Positions 17,303 to 26,590 are shown, counted from the first letter of the stretch. The stretch is DNA of 64,000 nucleotides from JAEXZL01 sp049943125 (GCF_049943125.1 NZ_CP188040.1:1302001-1366000), one strand, 5' to 3'. Notes: generated from the sequence alone by a model not told the origin. Numbers and translations: made by a program.

Positions 17303-18343
17303 CTAGAACTTAAACATTACCTTAAAGGAATCCCTATTTCTAGCTCTTTCATAGGCTTCTTCCCATTGGTCGATTGAATACTCTACACTAGCAATTCCTT
17401 CGAAATAATGACAGTTCTCCTTCAATAATTTTATAGCTTCATACCATCCCTTAGGGGTAGAAGAGCAGGCAGCATGTATCTGAATCTGCCACCTAAAGGC
17501 CTTTATTATATTAACCTTATAATGGGTATTAACCTCATCTCCAGCACCAATTACAACTCTTCCCAGCTTCTTTACTGAATCCAGGGCTTGATTAAGGATA
17601 GCTTCCTTACCTACAGCATCCACTGCCATATCAGCTAGTCCTCCGAAATAGCTATTCAAATTTTCCATAAGCTTTTCATCATTGATCATACATCTTATGC
17701 CTATGTCTTCTAAAACCTTAAGTCTATGAGAAGAATGCTTTGTACCTACCACTACGGGAATGGCTCCATTTGTCTTAGCAACTATTGCACAGGTGGCTCC
17801 TATAGCTCCAGGTCCAAATATAACTACTTTTTCTCCTCTTTTTACCTTCCCTACCTCTTCTATTATTCTTATGGAACAAGCAAGTGGCTCCGCCAAAGCA
17901 GCAATTTTTAGTGAAAGTCCTTCTGGCACTTTAATTACATTTTTAGCAGGACAGATTAAATATTCTGCAAAGGATCCGTCCATGGTAGAACCTAATCCTT
18001 TTCTATCGCTGCAGAGTCCAAAGTTTCCTGTCAAACAATATTCACAGTGGCCACAGCTGCCTACCATAGTATGATAGATAACTCTGTCTCCTACCTTAAC
18101 ATTTTTGACCAAGCTTCCAACCTGGCAGACCACTCCACTTCCCTCATGACCAGGAATAACTGGAGGCTTTAGCTTGCTGTTTTTATTTGAGCAGTCATTG
18201 TCAAACATCTTTATATCAGAACCACATATTCCTGCGTATGAAACCTTAACCTTAATCCAGTCCTCTGAAGGTATTTGTGGCTCAGGAAGCTCTACAAGCT
18301 TCATATCCCTAGGTTTATCACTTAATCTCTTTAAAGCTTTCAT
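17303..18343 (-). CDS. Zinc-dependent sugar-alcohol-phosphate dehydrogenase (MDR)
   Basis: The 346-residue MDR enzyme has CGSDIK and PGHEGSG for the catalytic zinc, CGHCEYCLTGNFGLC for the structural zinc and GPGAIGATCAIVAK for NAD binding. It resembles galactitol-1-phosphate and sorbitol dehydrogenases. In this operon it most likely oxidises the phosphorylated polyol imported by the PTS to a ketose phosphate for the aldolase. Its start has only a weak ribosome site (AAGG), but it lies 23 bases behind the aldolase gene. Family assignment is sure; the substrate is inferred from neighbours. Confidence 0.88.
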   Translation of the reverse strand: MKALKRLSDKPRDMKLVELPEPQIPSEDWIKVKVSYAGICGSDIKMFDNDCSNKNSKLKPPVIPGHEGSGVVCQVGSLVKNVKVGDRVIYHTMVGSCGHCEYCLTGNFGLCSDRKGLGSTMDGSFAEYLICPAKNVIKVPEGLSLKIAALAEPLACSIRIIEEVGKVKRGEKVVIFGPGAIGATCAIVAKTNGAIPVVVGTKHSSHRLKVLEDIGIRCMINDEKLMENLNSYFGGLADMAVDAVGKEAILNQALDSVKKLGRVVIGAGDEVNTHYKVNIIKAFRWQIQIHAACSSTPKGWYEAIKLLKENCHYFEGIASVEYSIDQWEEAYERARNRDSFKVMFKF

Positions 18344-18366
18344 AGGCCTTACTTTAGGCTCTAGTA

Positions 18367-19038
18367 TTAAACTAGAACTACTCCTCTCTTCTTTAAGGAC
18401 CTTTCAGCTCCATTCTTTATGTATTCATCGGACATTGGATTAAGCTCTCCAGCAGCTAAAATATTTACAAAAAGCATTGAATTTCTCTCTACATTGTCAC
18501 AAGCTAAAAGAGCATCCTTCATATCCATGCCTACTCCTATGGCTCCATGGTTTGCAAGAAGAACTCCTGCCTTTAATCCTATAGAATCTCTTACATTCTC
18601 AGCTAGCTCTATACTTCCTGGAGGGGCAAAAGGTGCAACGTCAATATCTCCTCCTAGATATATAACGGCTTCTATATCAACACATTTAACCGTTTCTACT
18701 CCCTTTAAGCTTGCGGAGATTGTTGCATAAGGAGAATGGGAGTGAACAATAGCCTTAACATCGGGTCTTTTAAGATAAATATACCTGTGCATGGAGAACT
18801 CAATAGATGGCTTTCTAAAGCCTTCAACAATATTTCCTTCCATATCAGATACAACTAAGTCCTCCTCCTTCATGATGTCATAAGGATAGCTAGATGGAGT
18901 GATTACAAATAAATCCTCTCCTTCAACAATTGCAGAGATATTACCTGCAGTTCCAAGAACATACCCCTTGCTGCATATTGTTTTGCATGCAAATAAGACC
19001 TCTTCCTTTGCTTTTCTTAATGCTTCAGACATTTTCAA
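18367..19038 (-). CDS. Class II aldolase (L-fuculose-phosphate aldolase/AraD family)
   Basis: The 223-residue protein carries the class II zinc aldolase pattern: GTAGNIS at 29-35 for phosphate binding, PSSYP near 48, KPSIEFSMH with the likely catalytic Glu at 80, the zinc histidines H99 and H101 in VHSHSPYA, and LLANHGAIGVG with the third histidine. Such enzymes cleave ketose-1-phosphates to DHAP plus an aldehyde or epimerise ribulose-5-phosphate at C4. With a galactitol-type PTS and dehydrogenases around it, cleavage is more likely. It has an excellent AGGAGG site. Confidence 0.92.
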   Translation of the reverse strand: MKMSEALRKAKEEVLFACKTICSKGYVLGTAGNISAIVEGEDLFVITPSSYPYDIMKEEDLVVSDMEGNIVEGFRKPSIEFSMHRYIYLKRPDVKAIVHSHSPYATISASLKGVETVKCVDIEAVIYLGGDIDVAPFAPPGSIELAENVRDSIGLKAGVLLANHGAIGVGMDMKDALLACDNVERNSMLFVNILAAGELNPMSDEYIKNGAERSLKKRGVVLV

Positions 19039-19118
19039 AACCTCCTGTAACTATTTAAATTTATTAGAGCTACCTTTTAAAGTAGCTCTATTTTAATCAG
19101 TCACTAGCTTAATTGAAT

Positions 19119-20411
19119 CTACATAATGCCAAAAATTTCTGCAATTATTGCTATTACAACGTTGTATATTTGATTTGCACAGCTTCCTACAACCTGCATT
19201 CCTTCTGTTAATTCCATTGTTCCAGCAGCTGCAACAACAGTAGTAGTTAAGCCGGAAAGGAAGCTTAAAGTGATTACTGCATAAACCTGCATTATAGTAG
19301 CACAGACAATTGTTCTAAATACATTACCATTGGTAACCCATGAACAAACTGCAGTAGTATATAATAAGCTACCTAAGGTTGCAATTGGGAAGTAAGTAAC
19401 CCCTGGTACTATGAAAGCAACAGCTATAGTGATAGGGATCATAACAAGAGCAGTCTGCATGGCACAGGTATCACCTAAGCCTAAAGCTATATCCATACCT
19501 ATGTATATTTCATAATCATCACCGAGCTTTTTGGACATATATTCTTGAGCAGCTTGTCCAACTGGTGCAAGACCTTCCATAAGCATGGAAACCATTCTAG
19601 GCATGATAACTATAGCACCAGCTATCTTAACACTGGTAGTAAGAGTAGTGGCTGCATCCTGTCTGGTGATTACACAAAGAAGTAAACCAACAACAAAGGC
19701 AACTATTGAAGTATCTCCAAAGGCTCCAAACTTTTCTTGAAGAGAGTCTATCTTAAAGTCAATTTTATTTAATCCCGGAATCTTGCTTATAACTTTATTT
19801 GTGATCCATGCTACAGGATATATAGTAGTTAAATGCATTTGAGTTGTAACAGCAGTACCATCAACACCAAAATATTCCTGCCAGCTTGGTGCAAAGTGGT
19901 CTGCAAGCTTAAGCATTATAACAGAACAAAGTAAAGCAAAAACTGTACCTATAACTATAGCAACGGGAACAGAAACGCCTGCTGCAAGAAGTACATAATA
20001 TAATATTGCAGCATCTAATAAGAAGTGCCAGTAATTCCATACATCAACATTTAAAGTCTTAGTAAATCTATATTTTAATAGTAAGAAGTTCAAAACAAAG
20101 CCTATTGGAACAACGATAACTGCAAAAGGCGTTGACCAAGCTGCTGCGCTCATACCCTGCCAGCCTATATCAGTAACGGTGAACCCTGAACCCATCTCAG
20201 TGTAATAAGCAGAAATAACGCTAATACCACCGGTTAAAACACCCAATATAGTATTGATACCTAAGAATCCAATACCAATCATCAAACCATTCTTAAAAGC
20301 TTGGAAGAAGCTCATTCTAAAATATAGTCCTAAAACAGTAATCATAATAGGTAATATAGCAGAAGCACCAGCTGTCTTAATAAAATCCATAATAACTTCA
20401 AATACTTGCAT
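19119..20411 (-). CDS. PTS IIC component, galactitol family (GatC/SgcC-like)
   Basis: The 430-residue membrane protein has about ten hydrophobic segments. It shows the galactitol-IIC features FFQAFKNGLMIGIGFLGIN near the N-terminus and the conserved QEYFGVDGTAVTTQMHL stretch. Later it has IVIMPRMVSMLMEGL and DIALGLGDTCAMQTALVM. It forms the channel of a phosphotransferase system that imports and phosphorylates a polyol or related sugar. IIB lies upstream and IIA downstream in the same operon, all as separate chains, as in gat and sgc loci. GGAGAG lies 5 bases from the ATG. Confidence 0.93.
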   Translation of the reverse strand: MQVFEVIMDFIKTAGASAILPIMITVLGLYFRMSFFQAFKNGLMIGIGFLGINTILGVLTGGISVISAYYTEMGSGFTVTDIGWQGMSAAAWSTPFAVIVVPIGFVLNFLLLKYRFTKTLNVDVWNYWHFLLDAAILYYVLLAAGVSVPVAIVIGTVFALLCSVIMLKLADHFAPSWQEYFGVDGTAVTTQMHLTTIYPVAWITNKVISKIPGLNKIDFKIDSLQEKFGAFGDTSIVAFVVGLLLCVITRQDAATTLTTSVKIAGAIVIMPRMVSMLMEGLAPVGQAAQEYMSKKLGDDYEIYIGMDIALGLGDTCAMQTALVMIPITIAVAFIVPGVTYFPIATLGSLLYTTAVCSWVTNGNVFRTIVCATIMQVYAVITLSFLSGLTTTVVAAAGTMELTEGMQVVGSCANQIYNVVIAIIAEIFGIM

Positions 20412-20498
20412 GATTTCTCTCCTTTAAAAATATAATTATTTTAGAATTTCATTAACCTACCTTCTACTTTTCACCTTTGTTAATTATGCAGATCCTAT

Positions 20499-20813
20499 CT
20501 ATTCAGCTCCGTTAATCTTTTCATTTACTTCACGGATTAGATTTTGCACCTTTTCTGAGGTTTTTTGTTTTCCTATACCGGTTATAAAGCCTGTTACATT
20601 CATTACCGGAACACTAAGGGTTCCTTTATAATTATTGGTTACAAAAATAACATCTACTCCAGGAGCCTTAGAAATCAATTCCATGATAGTACACTTACTT
20701 ACTGTCACAGGAACATTAGCTTTTTCGCAAGCCTCCTTCACCTCCTTTACTGCTATAGCAGAGGTTGCAATTCCGCTGCCACAGGCAACTAGTACACGTA
20801 TCGGTCTACCCAT
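20499..20813 (-). CDS. PTS IIB component, galactitol family (GatB/SgcB-like)
   Basis: The 104-residue cytoplasmic protein begins IRVLVACGSGIATSA, the P-loop of galactitol/lactose-type IIB proteins, with the phosphorylated cysteine at residue 11. It passes phosphate from IIA to the sugar bound in IIC. It is the first gene of the minus-strand operon, behind GAGAGGAG and a consensus sigma-A promoter at 21033-21061. Confidence 0.93.
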   Translation of the reverse strand: MGRPIRVLVACGSGIATSAIAVKEVKEACEKANVPVTVSKCTIMELISKAPGVDVIFVTNNYKGTLSVPVMNVTGFITGIGKQKTSEKVQNLIREVNEKINGAE

Positions 20814-20938
20814 ACTTCTTCTCCTCTCATAAGTTTTTATACAAAAGGTTAGACATATAAATAAGCCTTTCCTTATGCATCTCCATTAAAAACATCTTAA
20901 ACATTAATTTTGATATATTTGTTTCATAATATATGAGA

Positions 20939-21129
20939 TTTTTATGTCAATGTAAATGATTGCAATGAAGATTATAAAATAAATATTTAATTTTATTTAA
21001 ATATATTAAAAAATAGTTTTTATATCAGTTTCATTATAGGCATATATTCTTTTTATGTCAACAATATTTTTAATTTTTAGACAATTTACTTAAATATATG
21101 TTGTTTATCTGACATAAAAATGTCATAAT
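20939..21129. promoter_or_regulatory. Divergent promoters with repeated TTTTTATGTCAA operator motif
   Basis: The 357-base gap between the PTS operon and the divergent plus-strand genes holds no coding sequence. The 12-mer TTTTTATGTCAA occurs at 20939-20950 and again at 21050-21061, and 11 of its bases occur inverted at 21110-21120 inside TGACATAAAAATGTCA. On the minus strand TTGACA (21056-21061), 17 bases, then TATAAT (21033-21038) is a perfect sigma-A promoter whose -35 lies in the second motif. On the plus strand TTGTTT (21101-21106), 17 bases, then CATAAT (21124-21129) has the third motif in its spacer. These are likely sites for the adjacent DeoR-type regulator. A cre-like sequence with two mismatches lies at 20951-20964. 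Confidence 0.75.
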
Positions 21130-21170
21130 TGAATTAAATAAAATATTTTTTCCAAGGGAGGCATCTTTAT

Positions 21171-21581
21171 ATGAATTTTCCTCAAAAAAAAGATTATATC
21201 CTTAAGGACATAATCTGTGGTATTACTATTCTTTTACTAACACTTATCATAAAAATAAATAACTATGATATGTATTACACTGGAAAAAAGAGGGTTTACT
21301 TTTATCTATTGGCACTGACAGCTGCACTTATATTATTAATTAAGCCCTTTAGAAGTAAGCTTTCAATAATTGATGATTCTATAGTCTTCACTGATGGATT
21401 CATGCCCTTGAGAAGAATCCCCTTCCAGGTGATAAGTTACTTAGAATACAAGAATCGTCTTAGAGTCATTATCCATCTTCCCAGGAATAAGAAAGTAAGT
21501 ATAAGATACAGCTATGAGAACTTTGATGGCTTTTTAGATATATTGAAACAAAAAGGTGTTAACCTTCAAAAAAAACATTAA
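21171..21581 (+). CDS. Small membrane protein of unknown function
   Basis: The 136-residue product has two hydrophobic segments (about residues 14-26 and 43-57). A basic stretch and a beta-rich soluble C-terminus follow, which may be a small PH-like fold. I do not recognise a family. The start has AAGGGAGG 10 bases upstream. It precedes the DeoR regulator by 18 bases, so the two are probably co-transcribed from the plus-strand promoter divergent to the PTS operon. A role linked to the operon is not evident from sequence. Confidence 0.7.
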   Translation: MNFPQKKDYILKDIICGITILLLTLIIKINNYDMYYTGKKRVYFYLLALTAALILLIKPFRSKLSIIDDSIVFTDGFMPLRRIPFQVISYLEYKNRLRVIIHLPRNKKVSIRYSYENFDGFLDILKQKGVNLQKKH

Positions 21582-21599
21582 TGTATATAGGTGATATTT

Positions 21600-22361
21600 A
21601 TGAAGGGTAAAGGTAATAAAAGAATTTCATTATTATATGAGTATATTAGAGATAAAGGCTATGTTTCAGTAAATGATCTTATAAGTGAATTTAACATATC
21701 TAAGTCAACGGTAATAAGAGATTTAGAATTTTTACATAAGGAAGGGCAGGTAGCCAGGGTGCACGGAGGAGCTGTTCCTATAAATAATGAAGCCACGCCT
21801 AAATACGATCTTAGAGAAATTATGAACAGCAGCTTAAAGGAAAGGATAGGAAGAGCTGCTGCTAGTCTTGTAAAGGATAATGATGAAATATTTATTGATG
21901 CTGGTTCAACCTGCTATGAATTTTACAAAAATATAACTGCTAAAAATGTTACGGTATTTACCTGTAATCTTGCTATAGTTTCTCATAAATATAAACCAAA
22001 TATCAAGCATTTATACACCCTAGAAGGAGAGGTATCTCACTCAAGCAGCACTATTGGTGGCAGCTTAACTTCAGAAAATATAAAAAGAATAAATCCTTCA
22101 AAGGTATTTTTCTCCTCAACAGGCTTGAGCCATGAATGCTATATACAAGCAAACTCAGAATTTGAACTCTCAGGCATTAAAGCTGTAAACAGTATGAGTG
22201 GCGAGAAGATATATCTTATAGATTCCTCGAAAATATATACCACCAAGCTCTTTAAGGCCGTTCCTTTAAGCTGCGTAAATTACCTAATAACCGATGACAG
22301 TATAAATCCTGATAGTGCCTCTACTATAAAAAGCTTGGTTAAGAACCTAATTATAGTTTAG
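21600..22361 (+). CDS. DeoR-family transcriptional regulator (SgcR/GatR-like)
   Basis: The 253-residue protein has an N-terminal DeoR helix-turn-helix (SVNDLISEFNISKSTVIRDLEFLHKEG and the signature RVHGGAVP). A ribose-5-phosphate-isomerase-like sensor domain (DEIFIDAGSTCYEF, VYFSSTG-type strand) binds phosphorylated sugars. Such proteins repress sugar operons until an intermediate accumulates. A GTG at 21591 is in frame, but AGGTGAT at 21589-21595 sits properly before the ATG at 21600. It is divergent from the sgc-like PTS operon and is its probable regulator through the repeated motif in the shared intergenic region. Confidence 0.9.
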   Translation: MKGKGNKRISLLYEYIRDKGYVSVNDLISEFNISKSTVIRDLEFLHKEGQVARVHGGAVPINNEATPKYDLREIMNSSLKERIGRAAASLVKDNDEIFIDAGSTCYEFYKNITAKNVTVFTCNLAIVSHKYKPNIKHLYTLEGEVSHSSSTIGGSLTSENIKRINPSKVFFSSTGLSHECYIQANSEFELSGIKAVNSMSGEKIYLIDSSKIYTTKLFKAVPLSCVNYLITDDSINPDSASTIKSLVKNLIIV

Positions 22362-22372
22362 GAGGTAAGCCC

Positions 22373-23005
22373 ATGACTACCATATACATTACAAGGCATG
22401 GAGAAACAAGATTTAATATAGAAAAAAGATTCCAGGGCTGGATAGATTCAGAGCTTACAGAGACGGGAATAGCTAATGCTAGAGCTCTAGGAGAAAGGCT
22501 TCTGGACATAGATATCCATAGAATATATTCAAGTCCTCTAAAAAGGGCTAAGGATACTGCTGAAATAATAAGGGGCAGTCGACCCATAGAATTAATAGAT
22601 GAAGATGGCTTAAAGGAAATGTATTTTGGAAAATGGGAAGGACTCACCTATTCTTCTGCTGAAGAAAGGAGTGGTATAAAGGTAAGTACCTTCTTCAAAA
22701 ACCTTCCTTCTTATACTGCTGAGGATGGGGAAGCTTTTCAGGATTTTTCTGATAGGATAGCTAATACCTTTAAAAAAATCCTCTCAGCTAATGAAGGCAA
22801 AACAATATTAATTGTAACCCATGCTCTTCCAGTAAAGCTCTTAATAGCCTTAACCAGTAATATGGGGGCAGAAAATATAGGACAAGTGCCCTATGTACAC
22901 CAGGCAAGTCTCACAGAGATTCATTATGAGATGGGTGAATATAAGCCTATACTCATAGGAGATATATCTCATTTTAAGGAAAGAAATTTAACTCCCTGGT
23001 TATAA
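22373..23005 (+). CDS. Histidine phosphatase superfamily protein (phosphoglycerate mutase-like)
   Basis: The 210-residue protein has the phosphohistidine motif TRHGET (H9), the second catalytic region SSPLKRAKDTAEII and the distal VTHALPVKLLIA histidine. The family covers alpha-ribazole phosphatase, broad phosphatases and cofactor-dependent mutases; the length suggests a phosphatase. It lies 11 bases after the deoR gene, so it may dephosphorylate a sugar phosphate of the neighbouring pathway and guard against toxic build-up. That link is inference. Confidence 0.87.
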   Translation: MTTIYITRHGETRFNIEKRFQGWIDSELTETGIANARALGERLLDIDIHRIYSSPLKRAKDTAEIIRGSRPIELIDEDGLKEMYFGKWEGLTYSSAEERSGIKVSTFFKNLPSYTAEDGEAFQDFSDRIANTFKKILSANEGKTILIVTHALPVKLLIALTSNMGAENIGQVPYVHQASLTEIHYEMGEYKPILIGDISHFKERNLTPWL

Positions 23006-23036
23006 GGGTTAATCGAGTGCAAAGAAATTAAAAATA

Positions 23037-23074
23037 GGGTGGTATTAGATAAAATAATCATCTAATTACCACCC
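23037..23074. terminator. Bidirectional terminator
   Basis: GGGTGGTATTAGAT (23037-23050) pairs with ATCTAATTACCACCC (one bulge). It sits between convergent genes, the phosphatase on the plus strand and the acetyltransferase on the minus strand. Confidence 0.8.
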
Positions 23075-23083
23075 AATATCAGC

Positions 23084-24025
23084 TTATTCCTCATTAATCT
23101 TATAAAAGGTTATATGATCCTGCCATGCTCCTGCTATATTAAGGTACTGTTCATTTCTGCCCAACTCTTTAAAGCCACAGCCCTTTAGCACCCTTTGAGA
23201 CTTTACATTTTCTAACAAAGCAGAACCCTCAAGGCGGTGGAGCTCCATCTCAGAAAAAGCATAGTCACATAAAAGCCTAAGAGCTCTTTTACCATAGCCC
23301 TTACCTTCATGGTCCTTATCAATAGAATAGCCTACTATTCCACTTCTAAAAGCTCCATAAATAATATTGGCTACCTTTGCCTTCCCTATGAGTCTATCCC
23401 TTAAAAACACTCCAAACTCCACTGAGCTTCCATTTAAGTAGCCTCTATAAGCTTCTGCTAGGTTTTCTCTCTGAGTTTCCAGAGTAAAAAAACTGTTCAC
23501 CCTCTTAGGCTCGAAGGGAGCTAGATACTCTTTATTTCTTATATAATATTCTAGAAGCTCATCAGCATGTTCAGGAGTCAGTACCTTTAGATAAAACTCT
23601 TCCTTATTATCTTCTTTAACTATTTCTCTTCCCTTAAGCTGCATTGAATAATATTTATCTATGGATAAGCCAAATATATATTCATTTTCCAGGCTTCCTT
23701 TATAAATTACATTGTCCTCTAAAACTCCCTGAAGAGTGAGTCCACAGGCAGTGAAGGCCTTTGTGCACTGCTCCTCGTGGGTATAGATGTTCACCTTATT
23801 GAAGTTTTTGTCCTTAAATACAGAAGCTAAGATCAGTTTAAGAGAATCCTCCAGAAAGGACTCCTCCTCATCATAATAATTTAACCTGAGAGAGCATCTT
23901 TTGTTTTCCTTATCCATATCAAAGATAATAAATCTCCCTCTATTTATCCCTTGTTTATTTTTTATGATGTATTCATTACCGCTTCCTCTCACAGCTTCAA
24001 TGAGAGCATTAACTTTTCCAATCAT
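23084..24025 (-). CDS. GNAT acetyltransferase with tandem N-terminal domain
   Basis: The 313-residue protein has a C-terminal RimI/RimL-type GNAT domain (about residues 145-310). It includes LLEYYIRNKEYLAPFEP, the acetyl-CoA loop KDHEGKGYGKRAL and the family ending HRLEGSALLENVKSQRVLKGCGF. The first ~130 residues look like a shorter, degenerate GNAT-like fold. It probably N-acetylates a protein terminus or small amine. A GGAGTC site precedes the ATG. It is followed upstream by an MFS gene 14 bases away on the same strand, so they may be co-transcribed. Confidence 0.85.
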   Translation of the reverse strand: MIGKVNALIEAVRGSGNEYIIKNKQGINRGRFIIFDMDKENKRCSLRLNYYDEEESFLEDSLKLILASVFKDKNFNKVNIYTHEEQCTKAFTACGLTLQGVLEDNVIYKGSLENEYIFGLSIDKYYSMQLKGREIVKEDNKEEFYLKVLTPEHADELLEYYIRNKEYLAPFEPKRVNSFFTLETQRENLAEAYRGYLNGSSVEFGVFLRDRLIGKAKVANIIYGAFRSGIVGYSIDKDHEGKGYGKRALRLLCDYAFSEMELHRLEGSALLENVKSQRVLKGCGFKELGRNEQYLNIAGAWQDHITFYKINEE

Positions 24026-24039
24026 TTACAAAGACTCCT

Positions 24040-25218
24040 TTAATGCTTATTGGCCAATAGAGGCTTGGTCTTTTTAAAAATAATAATATTAAAGATTATA
24101 GATACTGTTAAAACTCCAGGTATTAAAAATATTGCCTTTTCTGCACCAAAATAATCATTAGCTAAGCCAAAAGCATAATTTAATAGCATGCTTTGAAAAG
24201 ACGCTGTAGTGACAAGTATCCCTGTGATATATGCGCTACTTATGGGAAAAACCTTTGGTATTGTTGAAATCACCGTAGGAAAGGTTATAGCAAAGAACAA
24301 GCCTGAGAGAGCAATTAAGAATAATGCCCCTTCTCCCAGTAGAAGTCCAGCTGTAAATAATATCAATGCAATCATTAATGATGCAATAACTGTTTTAAAG
24401 CTCCCAAATCTTTCTACTACAAAGCCCCCAAAGAGTCTTCCTAAAGCAAAGATTAAAAAGAAGGTAGATAAGTATACAGAGGCATCATTTTCACTTTGAG
24501 AATAGGCTTCAACTAGATAATTTACCAGCCAGTTAGAGGTGCATATTTCAGCAGCTACATAAGTTCCCAAGGCAATCATGTAGAGAATTATCAGCTTATT
24601 TTTAAATATCTCCTTTATAGATAGCTTTTTCTCGTCCTTCTTTTCCTTTACCTCAGGAAAGGGAATAAAAAATAGAATCAAAAATAATATACCTATTATT
24701 ACTGCAACGATTAAATAAAGCTGCCTCCAGCTGATACCTTTGTCCAAGAAAAAGCCAAAGCTTCTCTGTCCAAGGGTAGATCCAAAGCCGTAGAAAAAGT
24801 GCATGAGATTCATGGCTAAGCTTTGAAAGCTTAAAACAATAACCGGCAGCAGGGTATTTCCAGAGATACCAGCAAAGCCTAGTCCAGCACTATTTATACC
24901 TATCCATATTGCAAAGGCTAAAAAGCTCTGACTAATGGACATCATCACCAGTGATACCATCAAGGTTATAACTCCAAGAATGAGTACTATCTTCTGACCA
25001 ATCTTTTCACAGAGATAGCCTCCAAAAAAATTAGCTATCATGTAGGTTAGAGAGGTACCCATGAGCATATATGAAATTTCTTTATCTCCTATTATAAAGT
25101 ACTCTTTAAAGCCGGGGATAAATATTCCCTTGCTATTTTCTGTAATACCAGACAAAATCATCATTATAAATAAAATTATTAATGCACCGGGGAAGCGAGT
25201 GCTTATCTTTTGTTTCAT
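24040..25218 (-). CDS. Major facilitator superfamily transporter
   Basis: The 392-residue protein has about twelve hydrophobic segments in two halves. The MFS loop motif between TM2 and TM3 is FFGGYLCEKIGQKIVL, and its counterpart in the second half is FGGFVVERFGSF. Short N- and C-terminal ends face the cytoplasm. It resembles sugar or drug proton symporters of the FucP/YfkF kind. The substrate cannot be read. It has a GAGGTAC ribosome site. Confidence 0.88.
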   Translation of the reverse strand: MKQKISTRFPGALIILFIMMILSGITENSKGIFIPGFKEYFIIGDKEISYMLMGTSLTYMIANFFGGYLCEKIGQKIVLILGVITLMVSLVMMSISQSFLAFAIWIGINSAGLGFAGISGNTLLPVIVLSFQSLAMNLMHFFYGFGSTLGQRSFGFFLDKGISWRQLYLIVAVIIGILFLILFFIPFPEVKEKKDEKKLSIKEIFKNKLIILYMIALGTYVAAEICTSNWLVNYLVEAYSQSENDASVYLSTFFLIFALGRLFGGFVVERFGSFKTVIASLMIALILFTAGLLLGEGALFLIALSGLFFAITFPTVISTIPKVFPISSAYITGILVTTASFQSMLLNYAFGLANDYFGAEKAIFLIPGVLTVSIIFNIIIFKKTKPLLANKH

Positions 25219-25360
25219 TATAAGTACCTCCGCGAATTTATCCTGAAATTAATTACCTTTTTGATTATAACATACTAATATGCAATTAAAAGCTATTGAT
25301 ATTTTTAATTACTTATGTTTATATGAATTATATTAACTACCAATTGTAGGAGATGATTTT

Positions 25361-26581
25361 TTGAATAAGCAGAATATAGGAAAGCTAAGGCTTTTTTTGA
25401 TGGGTCTTACTAGCCGTTTTGAAGAAAACCAGACAATTTTTAATAGCATAAATGTTACCTTTTCTTCCGGCCTTAAGGAATTTAAAGGTAGAGGCCATTA
25501 TGAGGAAGGAAAGATAAGCTATAATTTTAATGGCAGAACAGAGCTTTTAAGTATTTCAGAGTTATTTGAAGCTATAATAGATGCAGCAGAAAACTATGAG
25601 GCCTTATCACTTATTTATAGTGAAAGAGGGAGTAACATCCTTATCCAGGGCGATAATAAAAATGTAAAAATGACTACTACTGAGGCTACTGAGGAAGAAG
25701 CTACAAAGGATACAAAAGCTTCTTCTAATATTGTCAAGGGTACTTCAGGACTTCATATATCGGAGACCTCTACCCTTTTAAACAGGGATTATTACATAAA
25801 GGCTGGAAAGGCTGATGCCTTATTAAAGGAAATTGGCATCATGTCCAAGGATGGAAAGATAAAGAACAGCAAGATAAGAAAGTATAATCAGATCGATCAT
25901 TATGTAGAACTCTTGGAAGGAATAATAGATACCCTTCCAAGAAATCAGGTAATAAATATCTTAGACTGCGGTTGTGGCAAATCCTATTTAACCTTTGTCC
26001 TTAACTATTATCTAACAGAGGTGAAGAAGCTAAAATGCCACTTCATAGGAATTGATATATCTCCTGAGGTTATTGAAGCCTCTAAAAAAATGGCAGCTAA
26101 CCTTGGCTATAGAAACATGGAGTTCCATGCATTAGATATCAATAATTACGAACCTAAGAAAAAGCTTCATGTTATTATATCCCTCCATGCCTGCGACACC
26201 GCAACGGACATGGCCTTAGCTGCCGGAATCAGAATGGAATCAGAGGTAATAATAGCTGTTCCCTGCTGTCATAGAGAGATCCTAAGCCAATATAGCTACG
26301 AGCCCTTTAAGGGAATATTAAAGCACGGCATATTTAAAACAAGAATGGCCGATGTCTTAACGGACGGCATGCGCTCCATGCTTCTAGAGGCAAAGGGCTA
26401 CGAGGTTTCCGTGGTGGAATATATATCTCCTCTAGAGACCCCAAAGAATCTGATGATCAGAGCCATAAAAAAGACAAAAGAAAGACCAGAGCTTATGGAT
26501 GAATATCATAACCTCATGGGCTCCTTAGGAGTTTATCCCGCTTTATATAGATTTTTAATGGAGCAGGACTACAATAATTAA
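25361..26581 (+). CDS. SAM-dependent methyltransferase (Methyltransf_32-like)
   Basis: The 406-residue protein has a variable N-terminal part (about 1-190) and a Rossmann methyltransferase core. Motif I is LDCGCGKSYL, motif II is FIGIDISPEVIEAS and motif III is HALDINNY. A PCCHRE motif follows, characteristic of a family thought to act on RNA or glutathione-like substrates. The start is a TTG at 25361 with GTAGGAGATG just upstream; the only nearby ATG (25353) runs into a stop at once. The cysteines of PCCHRE are likely functional. The substrate is unknown. Confidence 0.88.
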   Translation: MNKQNIGKLRLFLMGLTSRFEENQTIFNSINVTFSSGLKEFKGRGHYEEGKISYNFNGRTELLSISELFEAIIDAAENYEALSLIYSERGSNILIQGDNKNVKMTTTEATEEEATKDTKASSNIVKGTSGLHISETSTLLNRDYYIKAGKADALLKEIGIMSKDGKIKNSKIRKYNQIDHYVELLEGIIDTLPRNQVINILDCGCGKSYLTFVLNYYLTEVKKLKCHFIGIDISPEVIEASKKMAANLGYRNMEFHALDINNYEPKKKLHVIISLHACDTATDMALAAGIRMESEVIIAVPCCHREILSQYSYEPFKGILKHGIFKTRMADVLTDGMRSMLLEAKGYEVSVVEYISPLETPKNLMIRAIKKTKERPELMDEYHNLMGSLGVYPALYRFLMEQDYNN

Positions 26582-26590
26582 ACATAATAT

